Assembly: GCF_958979055.1 (NCBI RefSeq)
Contig: NC_084886.1
Coordinates: forward strand, 8,765,154 to 8,829,153
Length of the DNA stretch: 64,000 nucleotides
Direction: 5' to 3'
Source of the DNA: Alnus glutinosa
Lineage: Eukaryota; Streptophyta; Magnoliopsida; Fagales; Betulaceae
A model generated the notes under the pieces. The model ran no database searches and had not been told where the DNA came from. It was given only the letters and a program-made list of their open reading frames with translations. Shown piece after piece: positions 28,081-39,246 of this stretch. Numbering within the stretch: position 1 is the first letter of the stretch; every line of letters starts with the position of its first letter. The position numbers and the translations under genes were made by a program.

Positions 28081-28330
28081 GGCCGAGTCAGCGGGTGGCC
28101 GAACCTCCCTCCAAATGTCCAAGGGTGGTTCGGCCACCGCCAAGGCTAGTTCAACCATCCCTTTATTTTTCTTTTTATTTTTGTCATGGAAAAATTCAAC
28201 CACCTTATTTGGTCAAAGGGGGTGGATCAGGCTTTTTGGGTTCTTCTTTTACTTTTTTATTTATTTTTTTATTTTTATCAAGAATAGTTTTGTCATTTTG
28301 GGGATATTAATAATTGGATGTTAGTTTTAA
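28081..28330. repeat. GGCCACC-module repeat
   Basis: This contains GTGGCCGAGTCAGCGGGTGGCCGAACC, broken here as GTGGCCGAGTCAGCG and GGTGGCCGAACC, and GGTGGTTCGGCCACCGCC, followed by T-rich sequence. The same vocabulary recurs at 34740-34880, 35690-35800, 44770-44960 and inside the MITEs at 19109 and 56862. No ends could be fixed. Confidence 0.5.
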
Positions 28331-29072
28331 AGGGTATGTGGACATTTCCCTTTGATTTTGTTGTCTAAGAATAGATCATATGTTAGATAGTAGAACTGAA
28401 AAATGTTATTTATTTTTTATTTTATTTTTTTTATGTAATATGAAGATAATAAGTGTTTTTTTATAGGATTTACATTTTGAAAACTGTCTTTGTGTTCTGA
28501 ATTGTTTGATAATAATTTTTAAAAAATAAATATTTTGATTAAAAGATATAAAATGTTATCAATTCATACTTTTTGTTTAGATGATTTTTTATCAAGTCCA
28601 AAAAAAATCTCTCGTGCTATACAAGGACAAAGTTTTCCTTCGTATCATTCAATCAAATCTATTAAATTGACATGTATCGTTATAGTGTATGATTCTCACA
28701 TGTTATCTTAATCATATTAATAATGTATGTGAGAATCACGTGTTCTAAAGACACGTATCAGTTTAATTTATTATGTTGGGTAAATTTTTTCTAGCTCAGT
28801 TTAGAAAAAAAAAAAAAAAATCTTTGTTTACAATATAATACCCAAAAAGTGCACAAAGTAGGTATTTATAATACATTTAAGAGCAATATATATTTGCATA
28901 CTCATCGTACCCCAACAAGACCTTTGATAAGGGTCAATCTTTTTTGATACTACTCCACATAGTGCAATCCCACTTGATGGAGGATGTCAATTTGAATTGG
29001 GCCAAAATCTCATTGAACAAGAGACACAAGATATCCATTAACAATCCCCAACACATTTTATTAGATCGACGG
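28331..29072. other. AT-rich spacer
   Basis: No gene was seen. From about 28900 the sequence resembles that to the right of the Cassandra element (ATTTTAT..GATCRGAC words), suggesting the element inserted into an older repeat. Confidence 0.35.
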
Positions 29073-29663
29073 TGTAATAATTCACCAACAACGATATAAT
29101 ATTGTCCGCTTTTGGCTCCCTTGAATCAGACTTCATAGGAGGTCACCCATCCAGGTACTACTCTAGCAGAAGCACGCTTAACTGCAGAGTTTTGATATGC
29201 TCATGGCCATCACGACTTTAAAACGCATTGTGTCAATAATGGTGTAAATATACATATAAGCACATCCACATCCCCAGGCGACATGGGACGTCATAATCAC
29301 CCCATCTTGGGACACAGTATCCCCACTGACGACCCTCATGGGATCAACACATTCTTAGTGTCCCAACGAGTGTCCACTAGCGACCTTCATGGGCTTGTGC
29401 ACACTTCATCATCTCAAGCTGGGCAATAGCTCTGATACAATTTGTAACGACCCACCCCTAACGACATAATATTGTTCGCTTTTGACTTCCCTGAACTAGA
29501 CTTCACAGTAGGTCACCTATCCCGGTACTACTATCGTAGAAACACACTTAACTGAGAGTTCTGATAGGTTCATGGTCATCACGGCTTTAAAACGTGTAGT
29601 GTCAATAAGGGTGTGAATAACATATAAATACATCCTCATCCCCATACAATGTGGGATGTCACA
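29073..29663 (-). mobile_element. Cassandra-type TRIM retrotransposon with 5S rRNA-like LTRs
   Basis: The element reads on the minus strand: 5' LTR 29663-29443 (starts TGTGACATCCCACAT, ends GGGTCGTTACA), a primer-binding site matching the initiator-Met tRNA type at 29440-29429 (TTGTATCAGAGC against the usual TGGTATCAGAGC), a 147-bp internal region, and 3' LTR 29295-29073. Each LTR of about 220 bp contains 5S rRNA-derived sequence. Flanks GACGG (left) and GATGG (right) look like a 5-bp target duplication with one change. There are no proteins; such elements depend on other retrotransposons. All parts are present, so this is a complete copy. Confidence 0.9.
29131..29220 (-). repeat. 5S rRNA-derived segment of the Cassandra 3' LTR
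   Basis: On the minus strand this reads CAGTTAAGCGTGCTTCTGC, then AGAGTAGTACCTGGATGGGT followed by GACCTCC, closely matching the central and 3' part of plant 5S rRNA including the internal promoter C-box (GGATGGGTGACC). It is embedded in an LTR and lacks a proper 5S 5' end and terminator, so it is not a 5S gene. The sister segment in the other LTR is at about 29501-29585 and is more diverged. Confidence 0.85.
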
Positions 29664-29928
29664 GATGGCCTATTTTATATTTGATCAGACCGATAGTTAA
29701 TATCATATAAAGTCGATGGCCCACGACATATTTTATCACATTGATGGCCTGCAACATATTTTATGGGACAAATAGTCCATATCATAAAGCCCGAAACCCC
29801 AAAACGTCTTTTATCGAACCAATAGTCCATGTCTCATTTTATGAAGCTTGTGACCCAAAAGGAGACGGAACCAAAATCAATTGCTATGATTCGCAAGGCT
29901 AATTTTCCTGATACCAACTGTAATTTCC
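29664..29928. repeat. Repeat remnant with GATGGCC periodicity
   Basis: Phrases such as GATGGCCCACGACATATTTTAT, GATGGCCTGCAACATATTTTAT and ATAGTCCATATCAT recur at about 30-60 bp spacing, indicating an old minisatellite. On the minus strand it follows the probable LTR at 29929-31978, so it may be that element's leader. Confidence 0.5.
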
Positions 29929-31978
29929 CCGAAATTAATTATGGTAATTAATTCAGAGTGTTACATGTAACGCTTGTAATATAAATAACTTAAAGTACTA
30001 CATATAACAACAAAAATTATAAGTAAATGTAACGGAAAGTAAAATATTGATTTGACCTGAAAGACCAAATACATCAGTGTCATTTTATATCTTGAATACA
30101 AACCAGTTATGAGTATACAATACCATTTTAAATACAAATATATCACAAATTATATATATAAATATGTCTCTACAAGTTTTTCACTAAGCATCTCGAGCCT
30201 TTCGAGTAGCCTTAGACTGCCCTCATGTGATAACCCTGTTAAACTGTAAAATAAAGATGTTTCACATGTAAAAAAATAACTACACAAGTCTCCGACTTAG
30301 TAAATAAATCGCCAACGAAATATAGCTCATGCAGTGAACCTGATCTATATGAAAATAAATAAATAAAATATGGCATTTTATAAATGTCATGGGTTTTGAG
30401 TCAATTGGTGGGTGTTCTCTCTGTTATTACGTCGTTAGAGAAATGTAGTACATTTGTAAAATAGTCTGGGCATAATTTCGAGAACAACACGTATAGCAAT
30501 TTAATGCAAACAAATTATGCTAATGAAGTATACAATATAATAATCATAATAATTTACAGTCCATAACCGTTCTCATATGACCTACATGTGCATTTAACCC
30601 TCTTATGATGAGCTTTGCGTGTCTCGCGGGACCTCTGGTACAACACCAATGGTCCAGCGAGGTACATAGCTAGTCACCCTAGTGGCACAATTGGGTTAGA
30701 CTTCGGGTGATCCACACCACTGGTGATGCAACAAAGAGTGATCGCCATCCGTACATGGTTGCACTGGTTACTCTAGCCAATGGAACTAAGGCATCCTAAA
30801 TCTATTAACTATGGGGCACATAGTCAATTATATATATTAATATGTATGTAACCCATGTTTTGTACCTATTTTTTCCATAATGGTGCATCATACAACAATT
30901 TACAATATAATTAATTGGGAAATATAGTATTGCTCACGATAAGCAGTAAATATCAATGCAATAATAAACCAACATTTATAAAATGTTAGGCTCACAACAT
31001 AATTTAATGAAGGGCATGTGTATCAAATGCATATTTATAGAAAACAATATCAATGTTTAACAACAATGCATTATTGGTATTTATATGGGAGATTACTTAC
31101 CTCGAACGATCAAATCCAATCTCTGACGTACTGAAAGGTCAAACTTATCGTCTCTGCAAATCATATTCTAATATTAGTCAAAACACTAAGGAAAATCCCA
31201 AAATGATCGATCGTTCCCCAGTGACCGTTCGATCATTACACAACGTTCAATCTTTCCATGAGACCATTTTATCGTTATGCCCCATAAGGTATTTTTATCA
31301 TTTCAACCTACTAGAAACTAACCTATCTCTTACCCAAGACTCCTAAAGATTACCACACTCTTAAAAGGTACATCATGCATAAAACGTTTAAAAAACCAAG
31401 GTCACATACAACTTAAAAACTCCAAATGTCATAACTTTATTTCTATAGTCATATTTCCCTTGCTAGACAACAAAGAAAATGTTGTTATGTGTTGAAATAT
31501 AGGTATTTTAACAATGTTTTAAGGTTGAAAATAAAGCTAGCCTTTAAAGTTCACATATTTAGTGCAATGGTTAAGCTTATATACTTAAAACATATAACTT
31601 TAAACAATTATTAGAGGAAAGAAAACTAGCATGCAATTTAACACATAAAGCAAAGTTTAAACATGAGGAATAAACATAAGTTATGACTAGGTTAAGCTTT
31701 ATACATCAAAGGTGTGAGTTTTCCAAGCTCAATGAGCACAACCCTTAAGGGTGGCAATCTCTTTCTCTTTTTAGGGGTTAGTATAGAAAAAATGGCGAAA
31801 TAGGGGTCTATGGTTTATCATATCTCTTTAAATAGACCCATTCCTATGTGTTTGTAATGAAAAAGTCAAGTTTCAAATGCATGCAAAATGTCGCTCGTTG
31901 ATCAGATCGATCATTTTAAAGAAACGATCAATTGTTAAGTACAAAGTTGAACCGTTCATGTTTGGGCACGGTGTTACA
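29929..31978 (-). mobile_element. Probable LTR of a Ty3-type retrotransposon
   Basis: Read on the minus strand, the stretch starts TGTAACACCGTGCCC (31978) and ends TTTCGGGGAAATTACA (29929), followed directly by TTGGTATCAGG, a primer-binding-site-like word. A TG..CA-ended LTR of about 2 kb with this leader fits Ty3 (Gypsy) elements. No gag or pol is found downstream, and no second LTR is present in the window, so it is an orphan LTR plus leader. The outer boundary is inferred from the terminal motif only. Confidence 0.5.
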
Positions 31979-33769
31979 ATTGAGTAATTGAGTGTATCAA
32001 TCCCGCTCAACACTGGGTCATGACAAAACATTTTCCACACAACTCTATTCTTTCTAAAACTTGTCTTTACATTTCATTTTCATAAAATGTTATTCCTTAA
32101 CACTAGTCTTTCCATTTTTCAAACCCCATTCATTCCTCCCAAATTATTTTATTGTAACCAAGCATGTAAAATATTGTGAAACATACAATGATACAGCTTA
32201 ACATACTTAAATAACAGGGCTCGAAATCACGAGTACAATACATAGGAATATCACGACATTTAAAAACACATTTCAGTATTGGTAATAACTGTTTTACTTA
32301 CAACTTTGGCTACAATCCCTCGTTTAAGCGTTAAGTATGTACCACATGTTCGTTTGCATTATATTATGTTCACTAATCAAATATAATCTCTCCCGACAAC
32401 CCTAACTTTTATCAAAACCCTAAACAACCATTTTGCCCCATGAAAGGCCCTCATTGTTTACATATAACTAGTCTCGTTCTTTACATATAACTAGTCTCGT
32501 TCGAATGAACTGGGACCATAGTTACGACTATGGCTCTCTTGGCTTAGCTCGTTCGAATGAGGTTCGAATCGAAGCTTCGACTGGAGCTCTCGGGTACTAC
32601 CTCGTTCGAACGCTATTACTGTTGTCAGAATGACAACATGCAAAAATAATACTATGACACGAAAAAACTTTCGCAAATCTGTTTTTTAAAATTTCGAAAC
32701 TCTTTTTGAACACTATATAATCTCATATAACTAAACATGCATCTCAAAACAAAAACTTTTACGTACAAAAATATCATTCATTTTATGAAAACCCTAGTTC
32801 TTTATACTTTCCTCAAACCACATTTCAAACAACACAACAACCCCATACAATACTTCAATTCCATTTACATAACAACTTACTAACTCCCTACTTTTAACAA
32901 AATCCGACATACATAAATCCGAGGAAATCATAATTAAAGGACGAGGATGTATGAAAATTACATCTTTAGGCTTTTATTTACACTTCTCAGTCCTTCTCTT
33001 ACTACGTACTTACGTTATCTCTCTTTCTATACACAAAGTCCCTCAAGAAACACTCACAATACTCCCATCATCAGGCTACAAAATGAATAAGCAAAACATG
33101 TGAGTTTTGCCTTCAGGGTTGATCTCTTAAATATACAATCTTGTTAACAATGTGTACATGCGCTTGAAAGATATGTTTTCGTTTGAACGATGTTGACTCG
33201 TATGTATTAAGTACATGTTGGGCTAGTGCCACATTTCACCGCACAAATTTTGACACGTGGAGATGTTGCTTTGTTCGAATGGCACGTTACCCCGTTCAAA
33301 TGGGACATGACACTGTGCATTAAAATGCGCGTCTAAACAGTCATTTTGGCCCATGACGAAATCATGACCGTTTATCTTCTCATACCACTTGATTGCAGGC
33401 TAACACGTGGAGATGTTATGTTCAAATGACATGTTCTTTTGTTATAATGCAATCAACTCATATTTGATCTCACTCATTTGTTTTCCATGATCACCACTAT
33501 TTGACACGTGACACTTTGTTATGTTTCTCCCTTCTTCTTCTTCTTCTTTTTTTTTTTTTCCTTTTTTTTTTTTGAGATAATTGATTTGTCACATTTGGGT
33601 CTAACCATTCTTAAATTCCTCATGACCGAGACATATAGATATATATATAATGGCTTTTATTGTTAGCATTTAATTTATCCGAGAACTTAAAAAACTTATA
33701 ATGAAAATCAATGAATTCCAAAGAAATAACATAAAAATATGAGAATTTTGGCTTGATTCATTTTTCTTT
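31979..33769. repeat. Repeat-derived DNA rich in CGTTCGAA words
   Basis: No gene. Words of the form CGTTCGAAYG recur (32487-32620 and again near 33270), and the 23-bp phrase TTTACATATAACTAGTCTCGTTC is tandemly duplicated at 32457-32502. Two phrases near 33237 and 33405 share CACGTGGAGATGTT. The texture is of old LTR sequence, but boundaries were not found. Confidence 0.4.
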
Positions 33770-34080
33770 TTTTTGAAAAGAAAGCTTCATTGATCCGTGT
33801 TAATAAACTTGCTCTGCAAGTACAAATGGACGAACAACCAATAGGCAATCATAAAACCAAACACGATCAAAAGAACTAGAAATAGCCAACTTAGCCAAAT
33901 TGTGAGCCATACGGTTGGCTTCACAAAAAACATATTGAACCTCTTAATGCTGCATCCTGAGCAGCCGAGAATGAATGTCATCAATCAGATGGCCAAAAGA
34001 GCTCAAACAAGGGGAGGCTTGTGGCACCGCCTGCACCACCCGCAATGAATCACCCTCGAAGATAACCGGCTGAAAACCCA
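33770..34080 (-). mobile_element. LINE 3' end with RNase H-type domain remnant
   Basis: The minus strand reads VIFEGDSLRVVQAVPQASP, DDIHSRLL, VQYVFCEANRMAHNLAKLA and a short C-terminus, the RNase H-like domain found at the 3' end of some plant LINEs. An in-frame stop interrupts it near the middle. A poly(A)-like tract follows at the left end (33764-33780 on the plus strand as a T-run). Confidence 0.8.
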
Positions 34081-34549
34081 ACTCAATCCAACCCAACCCA
34101 ACTCAAGGCTTGATTCCTTATTAAGGGTCATTCAATTGATGAAAATTACAAGAAATTTGAGTGGCTGATTCGGTTTGGTGAAAACAACAATTTTTTGGAT
34201 GACAATAAATTTGTTATTATCCTGTTAGGTAAAAAAAAGTATTGTTCGCTATATTTTAATACACGTGCCTCTAATACATGAGAGAAGTTTAATCCTCAAA
34301 TGAAAAAAAATAAAATTCTTTAAATAAACATTTTTTTTTTATGAATAATTTGCTTTTAATAAACTTGCCTTTTAATACTGCAAAAACCGAACTTACGTAC
34401 TAACGTAGTATTTGAAGAGAGAAAGAGGTGAGGGACTTTTATCATTAAGATGTTGCATAGCCTTAAGCCTCTTTTGCATAATTATGAAGAAAAAAAATGT
34501 AAATTGAGTATTTAATATTTATAATTTTTTCTATTTACAAATAGTTTTA

Positions 34550-34905
34550 ATGGTATAAAATTTGGTTGGAAACTTTATGTAGTAAGTTAAAAAAGAAAAA
34601 AGGTCATCGAGTTCAACTTTTATAAAAGATTTTGACGGAATCTGTTAATGTGTCATATCAGACCCAATCAAATAATGACACATATCACTTACACTAAAAA
34701 TAAAATAAAATGGAAAAAAACAAACTTGAGGGGCTTATCGAGCTATCTCATCCGGTCAGCCTGGAGTGGTTGGCCGCTTCCTATTAATATTGGGGATGTT
34801 TCGGCCACTCCAATGACCATTGGAAATAGTTCGACTACTCTTAAATGTCAAGGAGTAGTTTCAGTCACTTCTCATTTTTTTTTTTCTTGAAAGAAGTACA
34901 CATTC
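34550..34905 (+). repeat. Duplicated block, unit 1
   Basis: From ATGGTATAAAATTTGGTTGG to AAGTACACATTCACCTC this segment matches 35486-35847 over its whole length with scattered differences. It includes a GGCCACTCC-type module (34760-34880). Unit 1 is followed by a truncated Copia LTR; unit 2 is followed 177 bp later by the intact LTR. Confidence 0.8.
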
Positions 34906-34909
34906 ACCT

Positions 34910-35489
34910 CATGCATGCCTTGCTGATCAAGGTGCCGCAATTCATGGCTGTGCAGCTCAAGACTCCGCAGATCATGCAAGCAAAAACTTGCCTTGCACAA
35001 CCAGCAAGCAACACCCCAAGGATCACGGCCTACAATCATGCACTCGTGATTCTCTGCCTAGACATGACAACAATATTCTCACCAACAGTTATATGTTGCC
35101 TTATACTACCAACATATATATTTTACCTAATTGAGCACTCTTCTTTCCATTTGTTGATTGTATTTTTCTTTTCTTGTATTCTAAACATTAGCTGTATAGG
35201 AACGATCACAAACCTTTACATTGTAATATTCATTTCAGAACAAATCCTGTAAATCATTATATATAGAATGTATACTGCAGCTTGGAAATTAAGCTTCCAA
35301 GTCTGTTTTTCATTCTCTGTTTTTGCATGGTATCAGAGCTCCATTCGGTTCACACCACAATTCTCCACATACCAAACATTCATTCTCACATTGCTCCCAA
35401 AGTACAATTGGATGAACAAAACTACATGGCCTGGGTCTTCCAGTTTCGACCCATCATCTACACGAATGATCTGATGGGTATTGTTGATG
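34910..35489 (+). mobile_element. Duplicated 5' part of the Copia element (LTR, PBS, gag start)
   Basis: 34910-35327 is an LTR lacking its first 39 or so bases, followed by PBS TGGTATCAGAGC (35328-35339) and a gag stretch (IHSHIAPKVQLDEQNYMAWV). Relative to the intact copy it has lost about 110 bp between ACAATTCTC and CACATACC. It ends at TTGTTGATGG, where it joins block unit 2. In the intact copy, gag continues past this point. Confidence 0.85.
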
Positions 35490-35847
35490 GTATAAAATTT
35501 GGCTGAAAACATTATGTAGTAAGTAAAAAAAAAAACAAGGTCCCTGAGTTCAACTTTTATAAAAGATTTTGACAGAATCTGTTAATGTGTCATATTAGAC
35601 CCAATCAAATGATGACACATATCACTTACACTAAAAAAAATTAAAATGGAAAAAACAAACTTGAGGGGCTTGTTGAGCTATCTCATTTGGTCGGCTTGGG
35701 GTGGTTGGCTACTTCTTATTAGTATTGGGGATGGTTCGGCCACTCCAATGGCCATTGAAAATAGTTCAGCTACTCTCAAATGTTAATGAGTAGTTTCGGT
35801 CACTTCTCATTTTTTTTTTCTCAAAAAAAAGTACACATATTCACCTC
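35486..35847 (+). repeat. Duplicated block, unit 2
   Basis: The homologue of 34550-34905, with fewer links to the LTR. At 35847 the two copies part: here about 177 bp of single-copy sequence leads to the intact Copia LTR. Confidence 0.8.
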
Positions 35848-36527
35848 AAATTACTATCTCAAACAAGCAAAAAATGCCAATATTCCCAATTTTTTTTTTC
35901 AAAAAAATACAAAAGAACCCTTTGCCGCTATGTGGCATCGCAAAGACATCCACATGCAACGAGAACAGTAATCTTATCAATGTTAGTCTTAAACGAGTCC
36001 ATATCACTCCAACAATCTTTATACTGTTAAGACAGCAACACTTGCTGTCCAAGGCTCTACAAATCATGCATGCCTTGCTAATCAAGGTGCCACAATTCAT
36101 AGTCGTGCAGCTCAAGACTCAGCAGATCATGCAAGTAGAAACTTGCCTTGTACAACCAGCAAGCAACACCCCAAGGATCACGGCCTACAATCATGCACTC
36201 ATGATTCTCTACCTAGACATGGTAACAATATTCTCACCAACGACTATATGTTGCCTTATACTACCAACTGATATATTTTACCTAATTGAGCACTATTCTT
36301 TCCATTTGTCGATTGTATTTTTTTTTTCCTTGTATTCTAAACATTAGCTATATAGGAACGATCACAAACCTTTACATTGTAATATTCATTTCAGAACAAA
36401 TCCTGTGAATCATTATATGTAGAAGGTATACTGCAGCTTGGACATTAAGCTTCCAAGTCTGTTTTTAATTCTTTGTTTTTGCATGGTATCAGAGCTCCAT
36501 TCAGTTCACACCACAATTCTCGATCCA

Positions 36528-37260
36528 ATGGCAGACTTTCTCAACTCTCCCAACACCGAAAATTCCATTCCTATCTCCACATCACCTGTTCAACCTCATA
36601 TTGTCCCTCACATAACCGAAAGCGTTATTGCACCTCTCCACATACCAAACATCCATTCTCACATTGCTCCCAAAGTACAATTGGATGAACAAAACTACAT
36701 GGCCTAGGTCTTCCAGTTTCGACCCATCCTCTGCACGAATTATCTTATGGGTATTGTTGATGGATCCGAGCCATGCCCACCAAAATTCATTCATGGTCTT
36801 ATAGTAGATTTTCTAGCACAACTGAACCCTGCGTTCACCGTGTGGGAGAAGAAGCACCAATATCTTCTCAGCTAGTTCATTGCCACACTTTCTGAAAAAG
36901 TGCTATCTACAGTCTATGGTCTAGACACCTAAAGACAAGCTGGTGCACCCTAGCAAATCGTTATGTTGCTCCATCCAAAACCAGGATCTAGGAGTTAAGG
37001 CGTCAGCTGCAAGGATTACGCCAAGGTAATAAGTCATGTTCTGAATGTATGCATGCTGCAAAAACCTTATCGGATCACCTGGCTATGGTTGGAAAGCCAG
37101 TGAACGATAAGGATCTCATATCTTACATAATTGGTGGATTGAATCCACGATACAATGTCTTCATCACCTTCTTTGCGCTGATAACAAAGGATGAGTCTAT
37201 ACCTCTAGAGGATTTTCAAACCTTGCTGATCAGTCATGAACAACTCCTCAACAATTAGAA
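36528..37260 (+). pseudogene. Copia gag remnant
   Basis: The start MADFLNSPNTENSIPIS is followed by VQLDEQNYMA and a TAG that replaces the Trp of the duplicated copy (NYMAWVFQF). Further stops and frame changes follow, and a readable gag tail lies at 37049-37258 (GLNPRYNVFITFFALITKDE, LEDFQTLLISHEQLL). Gag would form the virus-like particle; this one cannot be made. Confidence 0.85.
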
Positions 37261-37524
37261 TGATGGATCAGAAGTCACCTCATTTGCACTACATGCACAG
37301 AAGTTGAGTCATAGCACTCGCAAGCCCAGATTCAACAATTCTGCAAGGCAAGGGCAGCCCCAGTTTTCCAACTCTAGACAAAACCAATATCGGTTTTCAT
37401 CTCAGGTGCCTTGATTCTCTTTTCATGCTTCAACTCAACAATTCTCACCTCAAAATAACCCCTTTATAGAAAATGCCTCACCCCAAGGTAAGTCCAATCC
37501 TGGCCGTCTTACTTCTCATGATTC

Positions 37525-38065
37525 TAATCGGCCTCCTTGTCAAATATGTGGAAGAAGCAATCACCAGGCCCTAGACTGCTTCCATCGAATGGACTATGCC
37601 TTTCAAGGCCGATACCCCTCAAGCAAGAAGCAGCCCATGGTCTCTCTATCCAATACAAAGGCAGAATATCGCTCCTTAGCCGTAACCACGGCCGAACTCT
37701 ATTGGCTAAGAATGCTATTTCGAGAACTCCAGGTGTGTCTCACTGCTCCGCCCAAAATCTGGTGTGATAATATGGGAGCCATTGCATTGGCCTCCAATCC
37801 CATATATCACGCTCGAACCAAACATGTAGAAGTTGACTACCACTTCATTTGGGAAAAGGTCATTCACAAGGAGATTACCATCAACTACATTTCCACTCAC
37901 GATCAACAGCCAGACATCTTCACCAAAGGATTCACCTCTGCCCGTTTCCTTTTCCTACATGACAAGCTCATGCTTGTTGCCCTTCCCATCAGCTTTAAAG
38001 GGGTTGTTAAGACAACAAGACTTACTGTCCAAGGCTCCGCAGATCATGCATGCCTTGCTGATTAA
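37525..38065 (+). pseudogene. Fused gag zinc knuckle and pol RNase H fragment
   Basis: One open frame reads CQICGRSNHQALDC (CCHC zinc knuckle, C-x2-C-x4-H-x4-C), then HRMDYAFQGRYPSSKKQP and straight into AEYRSLAVTTAELYWLRMLF, IWCDNMGAIALASNP, HARTKHVEVDYHF and HDQQPDIFTKGFTSARF, the C-terminal RNase H of Copia pol. The join falls in the SSKKQP region, where both gag (PPSK) and pol (SSKKQP) have similar codons, so a microhomology deletion kept the frame. Most of pol is missing. Confidence 0.85.
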
Positions 38066-38590
38066 GGTGCCACAATTCATAGCCGTGCAGCTCAAGACTC
38101 CGCAGATCATGCAAGCATAAACTTGCCTTGCGCAACCAGCAAGCAGCACCCCAAGGATCACGGCCTACAATCATGCACTCGTGATTCTCTACCTAGACAT
38201 GGCAACAATATTTTCACCAACGGCTATATGTTGCCTTATACTACCAACATATATATTTTACCTAATTAAGCACTCTTCTTTCCATTTGTTGATTGTATTT
38301 TTCTTTCATTTTATTCTAAACATTAGATGTATAGGAACGATCACAAACCTTTACATTGTAATATTCCTTTCAAAACAAATCCTGTAAATCATTATATATA
38401 GAAGGTATACTGCAACTTGGAAATTAAGCTTCCAAGTTTGTTTTTCATTCTCTATTTTTGCATATACAGGGAGGGACGTAATAAATGTTCTTTTCTGGGT
38501 TCATACCTTATGCGAATAGGTGTGACGCTCACGGCGGAGCTACATGGTAGTTTGGGTCGTGGCATTCTAAGTCATTATGTTTTTCTTAAG

Positions 38591-38888
38591 GGATAATTAC
38601 ACTCAACTCCCCTAATTTATCCATGGTGTGGCGATTTACCCCTCTAATATACCAAAATTGGTACATGACCGCCCCGAACTTGCCAACGTGTGGGTTAAGA
38701 CAGAGACCCTCCCCAAGTCACGTGACTTGCACGTGACCGACTTTCCGTCCAAACGAACGGTCGATTGGACGGAAGGTTGATTTTGCTACACGTCGGCAAG
38801 TTCGGGGGGGTCATGTATCAATTTTGGTACATTGGGGGGTAAATCGCCACACCGTGGATAAATCAGGGGGGTTAAGTGTAATTATCCA
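38591..38888. mobile_element. Mutator-like foldback MITE with 9-bp TSD
   Basis: The arms are about 100 bp long and over 85 percent inverted matches: GGGATAATTACACTCAACTC at left pairs with the right end, and the shared inner words include GTGTGGCGATTTACCCC, CCAAAATTG and CCCGAACTTGCC. TTTTCTTAA stands exactly on both sides (38582-38590, 38889-38897). A 9-bp duplication with long TIRs is typical of Mutator-like elements. There is no coding capacity, and the transcript would be a near-perfect hairpin. Confidence 0.9.
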
Positions 38889-38914
38889 TTTTCTTAATTT
38901 ATCTTGAGAAATGC

Positions 38915-39109
38915 ATCAGGCGGGTGCATGAGGAAGTGTGGAGATCGAGGCATCCCTATGCAGGAGGAGCAGTGAAGGTTGTCAGTGTGAAGGTTTCGGA
39001 TATTTCAGTAGCAAGGGTTAACCCGAGTATGAGTTTTGGAGCGTGTGGACAACTGTGCTTGAAGAATTGTTCTTGCTTGGAGCGTGTGGATGTACAAGAG
39101 GAAGTTTAA
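38915..39109 (+). pseudogene. G-type lectin S-receptor kinase fragment (PAN/apple domain)
   Basis: The frame 38924-39109 contains VKVSDISVARVNPSMSFGAC and GQLCLKNCSC, the Cys-bearing start of the PAN/apple domain of plant S-domain receptor kinases. The lectin, EGF, transmembrane and kinase parts are absent, and the frame ends 15 codons after the domain start. It lies between the foldback MITE and the gag-only LTR element, so it is a relic, either captured or left over from a broken gene. Confidence 0.75.
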
Positions 39110-39246
39110 CGAACATCCAAACATTGGCAAAAGTTTAATGAATTACATTGGTTAAGGTCTTCAGCCAATCAAGATTCTAGAGAATACAAACTAAAGCGGA
39201 AAGAGCAAAAGATAAAAAGAAAGAGAGCCAGAGAGAGTAGTTATAT

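Larger units (their letters stand above)
36025..38462 (+). mobile_element. Internally deleted Copia retrotransposon, TSD TATAC
   Basis: LTRs at 36025-36483 (459 bp) and 38005-38462 (458 bp) start TGTTAAGACA and end TTTTTGCA. TATAC flanks both sides exactly (36020-36024, 38463-38467). The initiator-Met-type PBS TGGTATCAGAGC abuts the 5' LTR (36484-36495), and a TTTAAAGGGG polypurine tract precedes the 3' LTR. The 1.5-kb interior carries gag with several stops, a CCHC zinc knuckle, and then the C-terminal RNase H of pol; protease, integrase and RT are absent. It is non-autonomous. The two LTRs are similar but show scattered substitutions, so the insertion is not brand new. Confidence 0.92.

Noticed and set aside
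29131..29220. A 5S rRNA gene
   Set aside because: The similarity is real but lies inside both LTRs of a Cassandra element and lacks a full-length 5S gene with its own terminator.
32540..32620. tRNA gene suggested by a GGTTCGAATC word
   Set aside because: No acceptor stem, D-arm or anticodon arm could be folded around it; the word belongs to a CGTTCGAA-rich repeat.
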